Shown one piece after another: positions 43,836 through 51,627 of a stretch of 64,000 nt of DNA (positions are counted from its first letter, which is position 1; each line of letters opens with the position of its first letter). The notes under the pieces were generated by a model, which was given only the letters and a program-made list of their open reading frames with translations, did no database searches and was not told the origin of the DNA. Where the stretch lies: NCBI GenBank assembly GCA_039193455.1, contig JBCCWO010000018.1:1-64000 (forward strand), given 5' to 3'. The translations under genes and the position numbers were made by a program. This DNA is from JBCBGF01 sp039193455. Its GTDB lineage: Bacteria; Pseudomonadota; Alphaproteobacteria; Rhodobacterales; Rhodobacteraceae.

Positions 43836-44251
43836 CCATCCTCATCCTTCGAAAAGACGGTAAGCGTTGGCGCCTTCAATTCGCTCAGGCTGCTTTGCTT
43901 CCAGAGCCGCCGGTTCGACCCAGAGACCGTCTGAAAGGTCGGATTGAGGTAGAACAGACCGTCGATCCGCGGGTTGGCGTCCATCTCGACAACCTGGGCC
44001 GCGACGTCTGCGCCAAGGCCTTCTCCGCCAAGAACAAAGCGGTTTGGGCCGCTCATGGACTCTGTGGCGGCGAAAAGCTCGCGCCGAAGCGTGCTGTCTG
44101 CAGGGCGCCTTACACGTCGTCCGGATCGTGTCGCTGTGACGAAGCTGAACTCAAAAGTAACAACATGCACACCGTATCTCGCGGCACTTGAGAGGGAGAA
44201 CGGGAGCGCACGCGCGTCCGGATCGCTCGCGAAAAGCAACTTGGTAGGCAT
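43682..44251 (-). pseudogene. Degenerate alpha/beta hydrolase (TEX30/KANL3-like), broken at its 3' end
   Basis: From ATG 44251 the frame matches the small TEX30/KANL3 hydrolase type: LLFASDPDARALPFSL, then FEFSFVTATRSGRRVRRPAD, RFVLGGEGLGADVAAQVV, and KAPTLTVFSKDEDGQ. The nucleophile elbow, normally GGKSMGG, reads GGEGLGA, so the serine is lost. Similarity ends at LLADGV near 43780, the same point where the opposing nitroreductase fragment ends. The remaining codons to 43682 are antisense to that gene. Both are therefore gene fragments joined tail to tail. Confidence 0.6.
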
Positions 44252-44808
44252 CGGGTTAATGGCTTCTTTCGTGGCTATAACCGCACCACCAAAGATAGCC
44301 GAACAACGCCTCTGCACCAACTGTTGTTTCTGCGTGGCCGGCGGACGATGTGTCTGCATCTTGCTCGGTCGCGAACAAACAGCGAGAGGTGCCAAACGTC
44401 CCCGCAGACAGGCTGCTCGGCGGACGAAACCCATTTGTCACGGTCTGTGAACAGTGCGCGCACTGAAACTTGGTTAATTCGGAAGCGTCTGGTTATCGGG
44501 CGTTCCATGCCCGCCGCAGCGGCCTTTCGTGCTATGGGCGGTGCGTGGGTGTCGGCCCGGTGCGTGCCGATGTCTGCGCGTAAAGAGTGGTGGGCGCAGG
44601 ACCATGTTGGTCCATCGGCACTGGGTCCATCCTATGGATTGGGAGCTGGCGATGTGGATCGCTAAAGATTTTCTGCTGTATTGCTGTTTGATTTTCGCGT
44701 TTGCAGGCGTTGCTGCGATGTTGGTTCTGCTGCTGTAGCGCGAACCCCGCCAGGCTGGGCATTGTCGACATTGCGTGCTTAGGCTCCGTCACGTTTGCGG
44801 AGGCTGGA
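44252..44808. other. Gene-poor stretch between the broken genes and a small membrane gene
   Basis: This 557-base stretch has several open frames, but their residue content is typical of noncoding GC-rich DNA. The only plausible coding feature is a very short hydrophobic frame at 44652-44738. No repeats, tRNA fragments or insertion-sequence ends were recognised. Confidence 0.5.
44652..44738 (+). CDS. Possible 28-residue single-helix membrane peptide
   Basis: ATG 44652 is preceded by GGGAG at seven bases. The product MWIAKDFLLYCCLIFAFAGV plus AAMLVLLL is almost entirely one transmembrane helix. It lies 70 bases upstream of another membrane-protein gene on the same strand. Chance is possible at this length; the good ribosome site and continuous hydrophobicity argue for a real small protein. 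Confidence 0.35.
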   Translation: MWIAKDFLLYCCLIFAFAGVAAMLVLLL

Positions 44809-45246
44809 ATGCTGTATTTTGTCTTGATTGCCCTGGGCCTGTTCTGCGTCGCGGGGTTCTTCGGGTGGCGCAGGAGCGATCCCAAAAAATGGACCTGGGT
44901 CGATGTCGTGTATTACCCGCTCGTCTCGGTGGGCGTTGTTGTCTTTTTCTACGAGGTGGAAGGCACCCGGGCGGCCTTTGTTCTGAGCAGCGTCGAGACG
45001 CTTCACGTAGCTTTGGTGGATGGGTTGCTTGGCACAGTAGGCGCTGCCGAGCTTTCAGAGGTGACAGAAGCCGCTCTTGCAGAAAGCCGGGAGAACCTGG
45101 TCGCAGCGCAAGCGAGGCAGGCTCAGGTCGCCACGCTGGAAGGGATACGTTCTGTCGCATGGCCGGGGGTCATCCTGCTCGCTCTAAGCATGAAGTTTGC
45201 CAAGGGCGTCGCGGCGTACAGAACGGCGCGGGCGGCTCTGGTCTAG
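44809..45246 (+). CDS. Small membrane protein of unknown function
   Basis: The 145-residue product starts at ATG 44809 behind GGAGG. It has a first helix MLYFVLIALGLFCVAGFFGW, a WTWVDVVYYPLVSVGVVVFFY second helix, a soluble helical region (about 55-115) and a C-terminal VAWPGVILLALSMKFAKG helix. The upstream in-frame codons from 44701 are not membrane-like and are excluded. No family recognised. It converges with the alkylsulfatase-like gene across a 104-base gap. Confidence 0.65.
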   Translation: MLYFVLIALGLFCVAGFFGWRRSDPKKWTWVDVVYYPLVSVGVVVFFYEVEGTRAAFVLSSVETLHVALVDGLLGTVGAAELSEVTEAALAESRENLVAAQARQAQVATLEGIRSVAWPGVILLALSMKFAKGVAAYRTARAALV

Positions 45247-45350
45247 CGGCTCGGGCCAGTTTGTCGCCATGTGTGCGATCGCTTGGGACATCACGAACGT
45301 ACCGGTGAGAGACGCGCATACCCGCAAGGCGGCCGCGCGTTTCGCTGCCG

Positions 45351-46622
45351 CTAGGCGTCGCCCAACTCCTTGGCTGACAGCAGGTAATAGTTCCGCGTGG
45401 GCGCATTGAGTGTCTGATCGGCAAGCGCCCGAAGCGCGGTGATCTTTAGCGCGCGGGCCCGTTCCGTTTCTTCGTCAGCGGCAAGCAGATGATCGACGAG
45501 TTCCATTGACCATTGGGCGTTCCCCGCATCGAGCGCTTCCTGCGCGGCGTCCAGGAGCTTCTCGGCCCCCCCGGCAAGCGCGATATAGTTGCGGGATGCC
45601 ACACTTGGGGGGAGTTGACCCAGCGAAGTGGGGTTACCGTCAAACCACCCCAACGTCCCTGCAAAGTAGGCCCGAGACGCATAGGCGACCGACCCATAGA
45701 ATTCCTGCAAGAATGGCTTGTCTGCGAGCGTTTCGGGCAGCGTCATCCCATCGGCGATGGACACCGGGTCGAGACCGGCATTCATGCCTGCCACGGTCTC
45801 GGATACCACATAGCGTATCGCGTCGCGGTAACTTGTGAGCGCCTCGCGGATAGTATCCGCACCAAACACAGGCAGCGTATGGCCCGGTGCCAGAATCTCG
45901 GGCGCATAGGCCATCAGTTGGTCCATCGTATCGGCCCAGGAATCAAAGTCGCGATATGGCGTCCCGCGGATCGCATAGAGATTGGGAAACGCGTGGTAGA
46001 AGTTGTCACCGCTGAAGAGGATGCGCTGGCCCGCGTACCAGACCACCAGATGGTCCGGTGTCTCGCCCGGAACCTTGGCCAGTTCCAGATCGAACCCTTC
46101 CAGGGTAACGCTTGTGACCTCGGCAATCCGACGCGTCGGTTCCATGTAGCCGGCGCCCATCCCCTTCATTGGGCGATCCCCCGGTCCGACACCCAGGCTC
46201 ACACGCTCATCATCTGAGAGGCTGATCCCGAACTGGCGCTTGGTCCGGGCCATCAGCGCGGCGTTCGGCGCCGGACGCGCAGTGTCAACGCCCACGAGAT
46301 CGGAACTGAAGATGTCGGTGGCGATGATCTCCACCTCCCGACCCTCGGCGAACACCGTCGCGCCCGAGATGTGGTCGCGATGGGAATGGGTGTAGATGAT
46401 GGTGCGAATGGGAAGGGCAGAAATCTCTCGGAAATCCGCCAGAATGTTCTCGGCAGCCTGCGTCGTCTCCGAGGTGTCGATCACGACAACGCCTTCGGAC
46501 CCCACAAGGAAATGCACGTTTGACGCGGCATAGCCCACCGCGGAATAGACGTTGGTCGCCAGTGTGTGGATCTGCTTTTCGAACTGTGCGTTTTGGCGGA
46601 GGAGTGCGGGATGTGCTGCCAT
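45351..46622 (-). CDS. Metallo-beta-lactamase-fold hydrolase, alkylsulfatase-like
   Basis: The 423-residue product has an intact MBL zinc site: THSHRDH (His79, His81, Asp83, His84), GETPDHLVVW, FSGDNFYHAF and APGHTL. A helical C-terminal region follows (GWFDGNPTSLGQLPP onward) that resembles the alkylsulfatase dimerisation domain. Unlike SdsA1/BDS1-type alkylsulfatases (over 600 residues), the SCP2-like C-terminal domain is absent, and there is no signal peptide. It may cleave alkyl sulfates or another ester. It follows the GntR gene by eight bases, forming the leftward arm of the catabolic locus. Confidence 0.88.
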   Translation of the reverse strand: MAAHPALLRQNAQFEKQIHTLATNVYSAVGYAASNVHFLVGSEGVVVIDTSETTQAAENILADFREISALPIRTIIYTHSHRDHISGATVFAEGREVEIIATDIFSSDLVGVDTARPAPNAALMARTKRQFGISLSDDERVSLGVGPGDRPMKGMGAGYMEPTRRIAEVTSVTLEGFDLELAKVPGETPDHLVVWYAGQRILFSGDNFYHAFPNLYAIRGTPYRDFDSWADTMDQLMAYAPEILAPGHTLPVFGADTIREALTSYRDAIRYVVSETVAGMNAGLDPVSIADGMTLPETLADKPFLQEFYGSVAYASRAYFAGTLGWFDGNPTSLGQLPPSVASRNYIALAGGAEKLLDAAQEALDAGNAQWSMELVDHLLAADEETERARALKITALRALADQTLNAPTRNYYLLSAKELGDA

Positions 46623-46630
46623 GGTCGTCC

Positions 46631-47389
46631 TTAAGAACTGGGCGTGTCGGCGGCGGTCGCGGAATACGCGACCAAATCCGCAACTGTCAGATTGCTGCTG
46701 CGCTTTTCGAAGGTCTCGATGTATTTGATCATGGTGTGGGAGTGTTCGCGCATCATCCCTTCGGCGCGGACAGCATCGCCTTGCTCGATAGCCTCGTAGA
46801 TGACCTGGTGCTGTGCGTTGCCAATGCGCAGGCGAAAGAGGCCCCGTTCAAGATTCTCGGGCGTATCGGTCACACCGCGATCAAAGACCATTGAGCCCGC
46901 CGCCAGCATCGGCAGGTGGCTGATCTGCTTGCACGTGAAGCCGACATAGTCGTTGCCACAGGCGCCGAGGATCGTCGTGTGAAACAACTCATTTGCCGCC
47001 TGCATCTGGCGAATGATCGGGGCATCCAAGCGGCCGATCTCAATGAGGCCGTCAATTGTCTCAATGGCCTGCGCCATGGATGGGAGATGGCTGGCACGGT
47101 CAGGCGCTTGCGCCATCAATCTGGCCGCCAGGCTTTCCAGGTGGCCGCGCACCTGGACGGCTTGCAAGATGTCGGGAACGGTCGGGCTGACTATAAGGTA
47201 GCCGCGCCCCTCACCGCGTTGAATTATGCCCTCGCGCTCAAGCAGCCGCAGGGCCAGACGAACCGGCGTTCTGGACACGTTGTGTTCTGAGCACAGCTGC
47301 GCCTCTGAGAGGCGCTCCCCCTCGGGATAAACCCCGTGGATGATGTCGCTACGGATCTGTTCGGCAAGCCGGGTGTCAATCGAATCCAT
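46631..47389 (-). CDS. GntR-family regulator with FCD effector domain
   Basis: The 252-residue product has an N-terminal winged helix (LAEQIRSDIIHGVYPEGERL, then SEAQLCSEHNVSRTPVRLAL), a GRGYLIV wing, and an all-helical FCD domain (about 85-220) with metal-type histidines such as NELFHTTILGACGN. FCD regulators sense carboxylic acids and usually repress adjacent uptake operons. ATG 47389 is preferred over the upstream TTG at 47404, which abuts an operator. Three GGGATCCC palindromes lie between it and the divergent operon. Confidence 0.92.
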   Translation of the reverse strand: MDSIDTRLAEQIRSDIIHGVYPEGERLSEAQLCSEHNVSRTPVRLALRLLEREGIIQRGEGRGYLIVSPTVPDILQAVQVRGHLESLAARLMAQAPDRASHLPSMAQAIETIDGLIEIGRLDAPIIRQMQAANELFHTTILGACGNDYVGFTCKQISHLPMLAAGSMVFDRGVTDTPENLERGLFRLRIGNAQHQVIYEAIEQGDAVRAEGMMREHSHTMIKYIETFEKRSSNLTVADLVAYSATAADTPSS

Positions 47390-47405
47390 GCTGCCATTCG
47401 TCAAT

Positions 47406-47419
47406 TTTGGGATCCCAAA
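47406..47419. promoter_or_regulatory. GntR operator candidate 1 (TTTGGGATCCCAAA)
   Basis: This is a perfect 14-bp palindrome ending 17 bases before the gntR start codon, placed to autoregulate the regulator. A weaker palindrome AGGATCCT follows at 47431-47438. Confidence 0.8.
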
Positions 47420-47468
47420 GTCAAGAACTTAGGATCCTGGAGTTGCTGTTCTGGCAGTTTTCTCTTGA

Positions 47469-47482
47469 ATAGGGATCCCAAA
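47469..47482. promoter_or_regulatory. GntR operator candidate 2 (ATAGGGATCCCAAA)
   Basis: The core GGGATCCC is identical to the other sites with one mismatch in the left flank. Its centre is 63 bp from site 1, six helical turns, so all sites face the same side of DNA. Confidence 0.78.
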
Positions 47483-47542
47483 TGAGTCCAATCTAGCCAC
47501 ATAGGTCGGAAGAATCGGGCGGTGATCCAGGGCTTGGAGGCG

Positions 47543-47556
47543 ATTGGGATCCCAAA
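47543..47556. promoter_or_regulatory. GntR operator candidate 3 (ATTGGGATCCCAAA)
   Basis: This is an almost perfect palindrome 38 bases before the first dctP start, positioned to block transcription of the operon. Its centre lies 74 bp from site 2, about seven helical turns. Confidence 0.8.
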
Positions 47557-47594
47557 CCGACAAACATGGCCAATGTCGACTATGGGAGGACAAC

Positions 47595-48605
47595 ATGGCG
47601 CTTTCGCGTTTGGCTACTGCTGTTGCGTGCGCGGCGGCGATCGGGTTTTCGGCGCACTCAGCCGCAGCAGAAGAGTTGACGGTCGCCACCTTCGTGCCGC
47701 CGCAACATCATACCAACACCGTAATGTTCGCTTGGTTCGCGGAAGAGCTGGAGAGCCGGTCTGGCGGAACGCTGTCCATGAAGCTGTTTCCTGCTGGGCA
47801 GTTGGGCGCGGGCCCGGTGCAGCAGTACAAACGCGCCGTGGAGGGCGTCGCCGATATCACGTTCGGGGTGACGGCATACACGCCCTCTCTCTTTCCGAAA
47901 ACCATGCTGGCCATTCCCCCCGGAAAAGCATCGAACTCTGCCGAGGCGACAGAACGTCTTCTCGCTGTCTTCGATGATCATCTCGCGGATGAGTATGAAG
48001 ATGTGAAAGTGATCGGTCTCAGCACGGCTGCCGGGATCGGCATCGCTGCCACCCGTGACGTCTCCACACTGGAGGGCCTGCAAGGAGCGAAGATTGTTCC
48101 GTTCGCGGCGCTCACCACGCCAATCGTGGAATCCATGGGGGCGGTTCCGGTGCAGATGCCGGTCACCGAGATGTACACCGGGCTTTCCACCGGAACGATC
48201 GATGGGGCCTACGCGACGTACAATAACATGACGCCGCCCTGGAACTTCTGGGATGTCGCCTCGCATTTCATCACCAACGTCCCGGTTCAGCACGCGGTCA
48301 TCTTCGTTGTGATGAACAAGGAACGATATCTTTCGCTGAGTGACGCGCATCGCGCAATCATCGACGAGCTGTCGGGTGAGGCCGCATCCATGAAACTCGC
48401 CGAGAGCTTTGATGGCGCGGACGCCAACTCGCTCAGGATCATGCGGGAGACGAATGACAAGAGCTATGAGCTTGTCGAGGTATCCGCGGAAGAGCGCGCC
48501 AAGATGGACGCCGCCGTGGCCGACGGCATGAAGGCAATTTTCGCCGACTACGCCGCGCGCGGCATCGAGAATGCCGAAGAAATCTACAACGCGATCAACC
48601 AATAG
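47595..48605 (+). CDS. dctP: TRAP transporter substrate-binding protein, first copy
   Basis: The 336-residue periplasmic receptor has a signal peptide (cleavage near AAA, residue 25) and the DctP-family core, including SGGTLSMKLFPAGQLGAGP and GLSTGTIDGAYATYNN. A strong GGGAGG precedes ATG 47595. The position that normally holds the ligand-binding Arg after GLKx is Val168 in GAKIVPFAA. The following gene encodes a close paralog with the same change. It probably captures the substrate that induces the operon. Confidence 0.93.
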   Translation: MALSRLATAVACAAAIGFSAHSAAAEELTVATFVPPQHHTNTVMFAWFAEELESRSGGTLSMKLFPAGQLGAGPVQQYKRAVEGVADITFGVTAYTPSLFPKTMLAIPPGKASNSAEATERLLAVFDDHLADEYEDVKVIGLSTAAGIGIAATRDVSTLEGLQGAKIVPFAALTTPIVESMGAVPVQMPVTEMYTGLSTGTIDGAYATYNNMTPPWNFWDVASHFITNVPVQHAVIFVVMNKERYLSLSDAHRAIIDELSGEAASMKLAESFDGADANSLRIMRETNDKSYELVEVSAEERAKMDAAVADGMKAIFADYAARGIENAEEIYNAINQ

Positions 48606-48619
48606 GGGAGGGGAGACCT

Positions 48620-49639
48620 ATGGGTCTGACAACTATCACACGCGCGTCCGTCGTCGCTGCGGCATTGGGGCTGTTCGCCCAAACGGCCACATCAGAGGAG
48701 CTTTCGGTCGCAACTTTCGTGCCGCCGAGCCACGAAAGCATCACCGGGGCTTTGGCCTGGTTTGAGAAGGAAATCACCGAACGGTCTGGCGGAACGCTGA
48801 CTCTAAAGCTCTATGCCGCCGGTCAGCTTGGCGCAGGCCCGACGCAGCAATACAAACGCGCGGTCGAGGGCGTTGCCGATATTACCTTCGGGATCGCATC
48901 CTCCACACCAACGCTGTTTCCGAAAACCATGCTGGCAATCCTGCCCGGCAAGGCTGTTGACGCGCTCGACTCCACCGATCGCATGTGGACTGTGTTTGAA
49001 GAGCACATGGCCGATGAATGGTCCGATGTGAAAGTGCTCGCCGTCGGAAATCCGGCCGGCGGTATGATCATATCGACCAAGGATGTTTCCACCGTTGACG
49101 GGATGAAGGGCGCCAAGATCGTTCCGTTCGCGGCCATCACGACGCCGGTGATCCAGGGTATGGGCGCAGTGCCCGTTCAGCTTGATCCGACCGAACACTA
49201 TTCCGGCCTGTCCACCGGGACGATCGATGGCGCGATCTCAACGATCAATAACATCATGCCGCCCTGGAACCTTGATGAAGTGGCCGACTACGCAATCGTC
49301 AACACGCCAGCGACGTTCAACCCGGTGTTCTACGTGATGAATAGGGAGCGTTACGAGAGCCTCAGCGACGAGCATCGCGCGATCATCGATGAGGTTTCGG
49401 GCCTGCCGTTCTCGATGGAATTGGCGCGGTCGTTCCACCATGCCGACGAAGTTGCGATCGAGTGGAAAGACAAACAACTGGCGGCAGGTGAACTCAAAGT
49501 CGAGTGGATCGTCACGCCTGACGAAGAGCGCGCCAAGATGGAGGCTGCGGCGGCAGCCGGGATGGAAGCGATCTACGAAGACTACGCGGCGAGGGGCATC
49601 CCAAATGCCCGGGAAATCTACGAAGCGCTGAACCGCTGA
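48620..49639 (+). CDS. dctP: TRAP transporter substrate-binding protein, second copy
   Basis: The 339-residue receptor has a signal peptide (to about residue 24) and aligns without gaps to the preceding protein through about residue 170. By eye, more than half of positions are identical. It shares Val168 in GAKIVPFAA. It is 14 bases after the first copy, so it arose by tandem duplication. The two may have different ligand preferences while sharing the DctQM permease. A stable hairpin follows before dctQ. Confidence 0.93.
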   Translation: MGLTTITRASVVAAALGLFAQTATSEELSVATFVPPSHESITGALAWFEKEITERSGGTLTLKLYAAGQLGAGPTQQYKRAVEGVADITFGIASSTPTLFPKTMLAILPGKAVDALDSTDRMWTVFEEHMADEWSDVKVLAVGNPAGGMIISTKDVSTVDGMKGAKIVPFAAITTPVIQGMGAVPVQLDPTEHYSGLSTGTIDGAISTINNIMPPWNLDEVADYAIVNTPATFNPVFYVMNRERYESLSDEHRAIIDEVSGLPFSMELARSFHHADEVAIEWKDKQLAAGELKVEWIVTPDEERAKMEAAAAAGMEAIYEDYAARGIPNAREIYEALNR

Positions 49640-49649
49640 AGTTGATCGC

Positions 49650-49676
49650 GCCGGCGCGGCGGCCCGCGCCGGCTTT
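49650..49676 (+). terminator. Intercistronic stem-loop between the dctP pair and dctQ
   Basis: GCCGGCGCGG (49650-49659) pairs perfectly with CCGCGCCGGC (49664-49673) around a four-base loop, followed by TTT. It lies 11 bases after the second dctP stop. Such hairpins often lower permease expression relative to receptors, by partial termination or by protecting upstream mRNA. Confidence 0.7.
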
Positions 49677-49701
49677 CCCCCAAGGCACTTAGGACCGCGC
49701 A

Positions 49702-50253
49702 ATGTCTGAACCCGAAACCGGTACCCCCGGCTTGCCCACTGTCATTGCTGTTCTCGACCGGGTGTTGGTCTGGATCTCGCTCCTCCTTGGCGGTGGCACC
49801 CTCATTTTCATGACGGTGCTCACAACGTGGAACGTTTTGATCATGCGCAAGGCACTCAATTCGCCCATCGTTGGTGCCGAAGATCTTCTGATCCTGTCAC
49901 TCGTCGTCATTGTCGCGCTTTCGATCCCGTTGGGCGCGCGCAGCGGCGCGCATATCGAAATCGAAGTGCTTGAATCGAAGATGTCTGCCGCGTTTGCCAA
50001 GTGGTCCCTCGTGTTTGTGAAGGGTCTCGGCACGGTACTTTTGGGGATCATGGCATGGCGGCTTTGGCACGCGGGCGCCAGCGCCGAAAGGTTCGGCGAA
50101 ACGACCCAACAGCTGCTGATATCCTACGGTCCGTTTTACTACCTGCTGTCGGTTTCCATCGGAATATACGCCATCGTTCTGGTGCTTGATATCTGGCAGG
50201 TCATTCGCTCCGGCGAGGTCGTGCGGTTCAAGATCTCGGAGGACGACCTTTGA
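49702..50253 (+). CDS. dctQ: TRAP transporter small permease
   Basis: The 183-residue product has four transmembrane helices, including VWISLLLGGGTLIFMTVLTTW and EDLLILSLVVIVALSIPLGA, and the DctQ-type RSGAHIEIEV segment. It pairs with DctM in the proton/sodium-driven TRAP system. The stop codon overlaps the TTG start of dctM. Confidence 0.93.
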   Translation: MSEPETGTPGLPTVIAVLDRVLVWISLLLGGGTLIFMTVLTTWNVLIMRKALNSPIVGAEDLLILSLVVIVALSIPLGARSGAHIEIEVLESKMSAAFAKWSLVFVKGLGTVLLGIMAWRLWHAGASAERFGETTQQLLISYGPFYYLLSVSIGIYAIVLVLDIWQVIRSGEVVRFKISEDDL

Positions 50254-51608
50254 TCAGCATGACCCTCCTTGGCGTCTTGGGCCTGCTGGCGCTCTTCGTC
50301 CTGCTGGCGCTTCGGATGCCTGTTGCGCTGTCCATGCTGGGCGTCGGACTGATCGGCACCATCATTGCCAACGCCAACCAGCTCATCTTTGCAGGGATGT
50401 CCTCCGACCAGGCTTGGGCGCGCGGCGTGCGGATCGCCTATTCCAACCTGTCGGGCGAGGCTTTTGAGGCTGCGTCGAACTTCAACCTGCTCGTGATCCC
50501 GATGTTTGTCCTCATGGGAACGCTGGCGGGGGTATCGGGCATGTCGAACGACCTATTCACGGCGGCCTATCGATGGATGGGCCATCTGAAGGGCGGGCTC
50601 GCTTCGGCGACCATCGCAGCTTGTGCGGGGTTTGCCGCGCTTTCGGGATCGTCCCTGGCATCGGCGGTTACCATGGGCCGCGTCGCCCTTCCGCAGATGA
50701 AGCGCTACAACTACAGCGACAGTCTTGCCACAGGATCGGTGGCGGCGGGCGGCACGCTCGGTTTTCTGATCCCGCCATCGGGCGGAATGATCATCTATGC
50801 TGTGTTGACGGAACAGTCGATCGGGCGGCTGTTCATGGCCGGGGTCTTTCCCGGGATCATTCTGACATTGCTGTTTATCGGGGCGATCTACTTCACGGTT
50901 TCCAGAAACCCGGAGGCGGGCCCACGGGGAGAAAAGACAGCCTGGCCCGAACGGCGCGAGGGGCTGTTGCGCGCCTTGCCGATATTGGGCGTTGTCTTTG
51001 TGACGATCGGCGGGATGTACACCGGGTTCTTCACCCCGGTCGAAGCCTCTGCCGTCGGCGCGTTTTTTACATTCCTTGTTGCCGCCTACCGACGCACGCT
51101 GTCTTTGGAAGCAATCCGCCGCGTGATCCTTCAAACGATGAGCGCCACGGCAACGGTGTTTCTGATCATCATCGGCGCCTTCGTGTTTATTCCGTTCATT
51201 TCCCTGACCGAAGTTCCGGCAGACCTTGTCACGCTTCTGACGTCACTGCCCATCGGCGAGTACGGCGTGCTGCTGATCATCATCCTGATCTACATCTTTT
51301 TGGGCATGTTCCTGGAATCGATCGCGATGCTGGTGCTGACGATTCCCGTCGTCATTCCCATAGCCATCGGACTTGACTGGGATCTGATCTGGTTCGGGAT
51401 CATCGTCGTGATCGTGCTTGAAATGGGGATGATCAGCCCGCCGGTGGGCATCAACGTGTTCATCGTCAAATCCATCGTTCCCAGCGTGCCGATGGGAACA
51501 ATTTTCCGGGGGATTTGGCCGTTCTGGTTCGCAATGGCGATCATGCTTTTGCTGATGGTCCTCTTCCCGCAGCTCGCCCTTTTCCTGCCTGAAACCCTAG
51601 CCGGCTGA
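50250..51608 (+). CDS. dctM: TRAP transporter large permease
   Basis: The 452-residue product has about twelve helices typical of DctM, with AACAGFAALSGSSLASAVTM, GGTLGFLIPPSGGMIIYAV and GMFLESIAMLVLTIPVVIPI segments. GGAGG lies seven bases before TTG 50250, so this TTGA overlap with dctQ is the best start; ATG 50259 is too far from the site. It drives uptake using an ion gradient with receptors encoded just upstream. Confidence 0.94.
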   Translation: MISMTLLGVLGLLALFVLLALRMPVALSMLGVGLIGTIIANANQLIFAGMSSDQAWARGVRIAYSNLSGEAFEAASNFNLLVIPMFVLMGTLAGVSGMSNDLFTAAYRWMGHLKGGLASATIAACAGFAALSGSSLASAVTMGRVALPQMKRYNYSDSLATGSVAAGGTLGFLIPPSGGMIIYAVLTEQSIGRLFMAGVFPGIILTLLFIGAIYFTVSRNPEAGPRGEKTAWPERREGLLRALPILGVVFVTIGGMYTGFFTPVEASAVGAFFTFLVAAYRRTLSLEAIRRVILQTMSATATVFLIIIGAFVFIPFISLTEVPADLVTLLTSLPIGEYGVLLIIILIYIFLGMFLESIAMLVLTIPVVIPIAIGLDWDLIWFGIIVVIVLEMGMISPPVGINVFIVKSIVPSVPMGTIFRGIWPFWFAMAIMLLLMVLFPQLALFLPETLAG

Positions 51609-51627
51609 CCGCCAAGGAGCCCTGACC

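Noticed and set aside
44324..44665. 113-codon plus-strand frame in the gene-poor stretch
   Set aside because: No ribosome site, no coherent fold pattern, and Cys/Arg/Ser-rich composition; judged noncoding.
43079..45350. Duplicate of the tRNA-Leu 3' end as proof of an integrated element
   Set aside because: Only a short GGTTCGA match was found near 43913, which is expected by chance.
47406..47556. Reading the GGGATCCC palindromes as restriction-site artefacts or a CRISPR-like array
   Set aside because: The shared flanks (TTGGGATCCCAAA) extend beyond the 6-bp BamHI core, spacing is irregular for CRISPR, and location between a regulator and its target fits operators.
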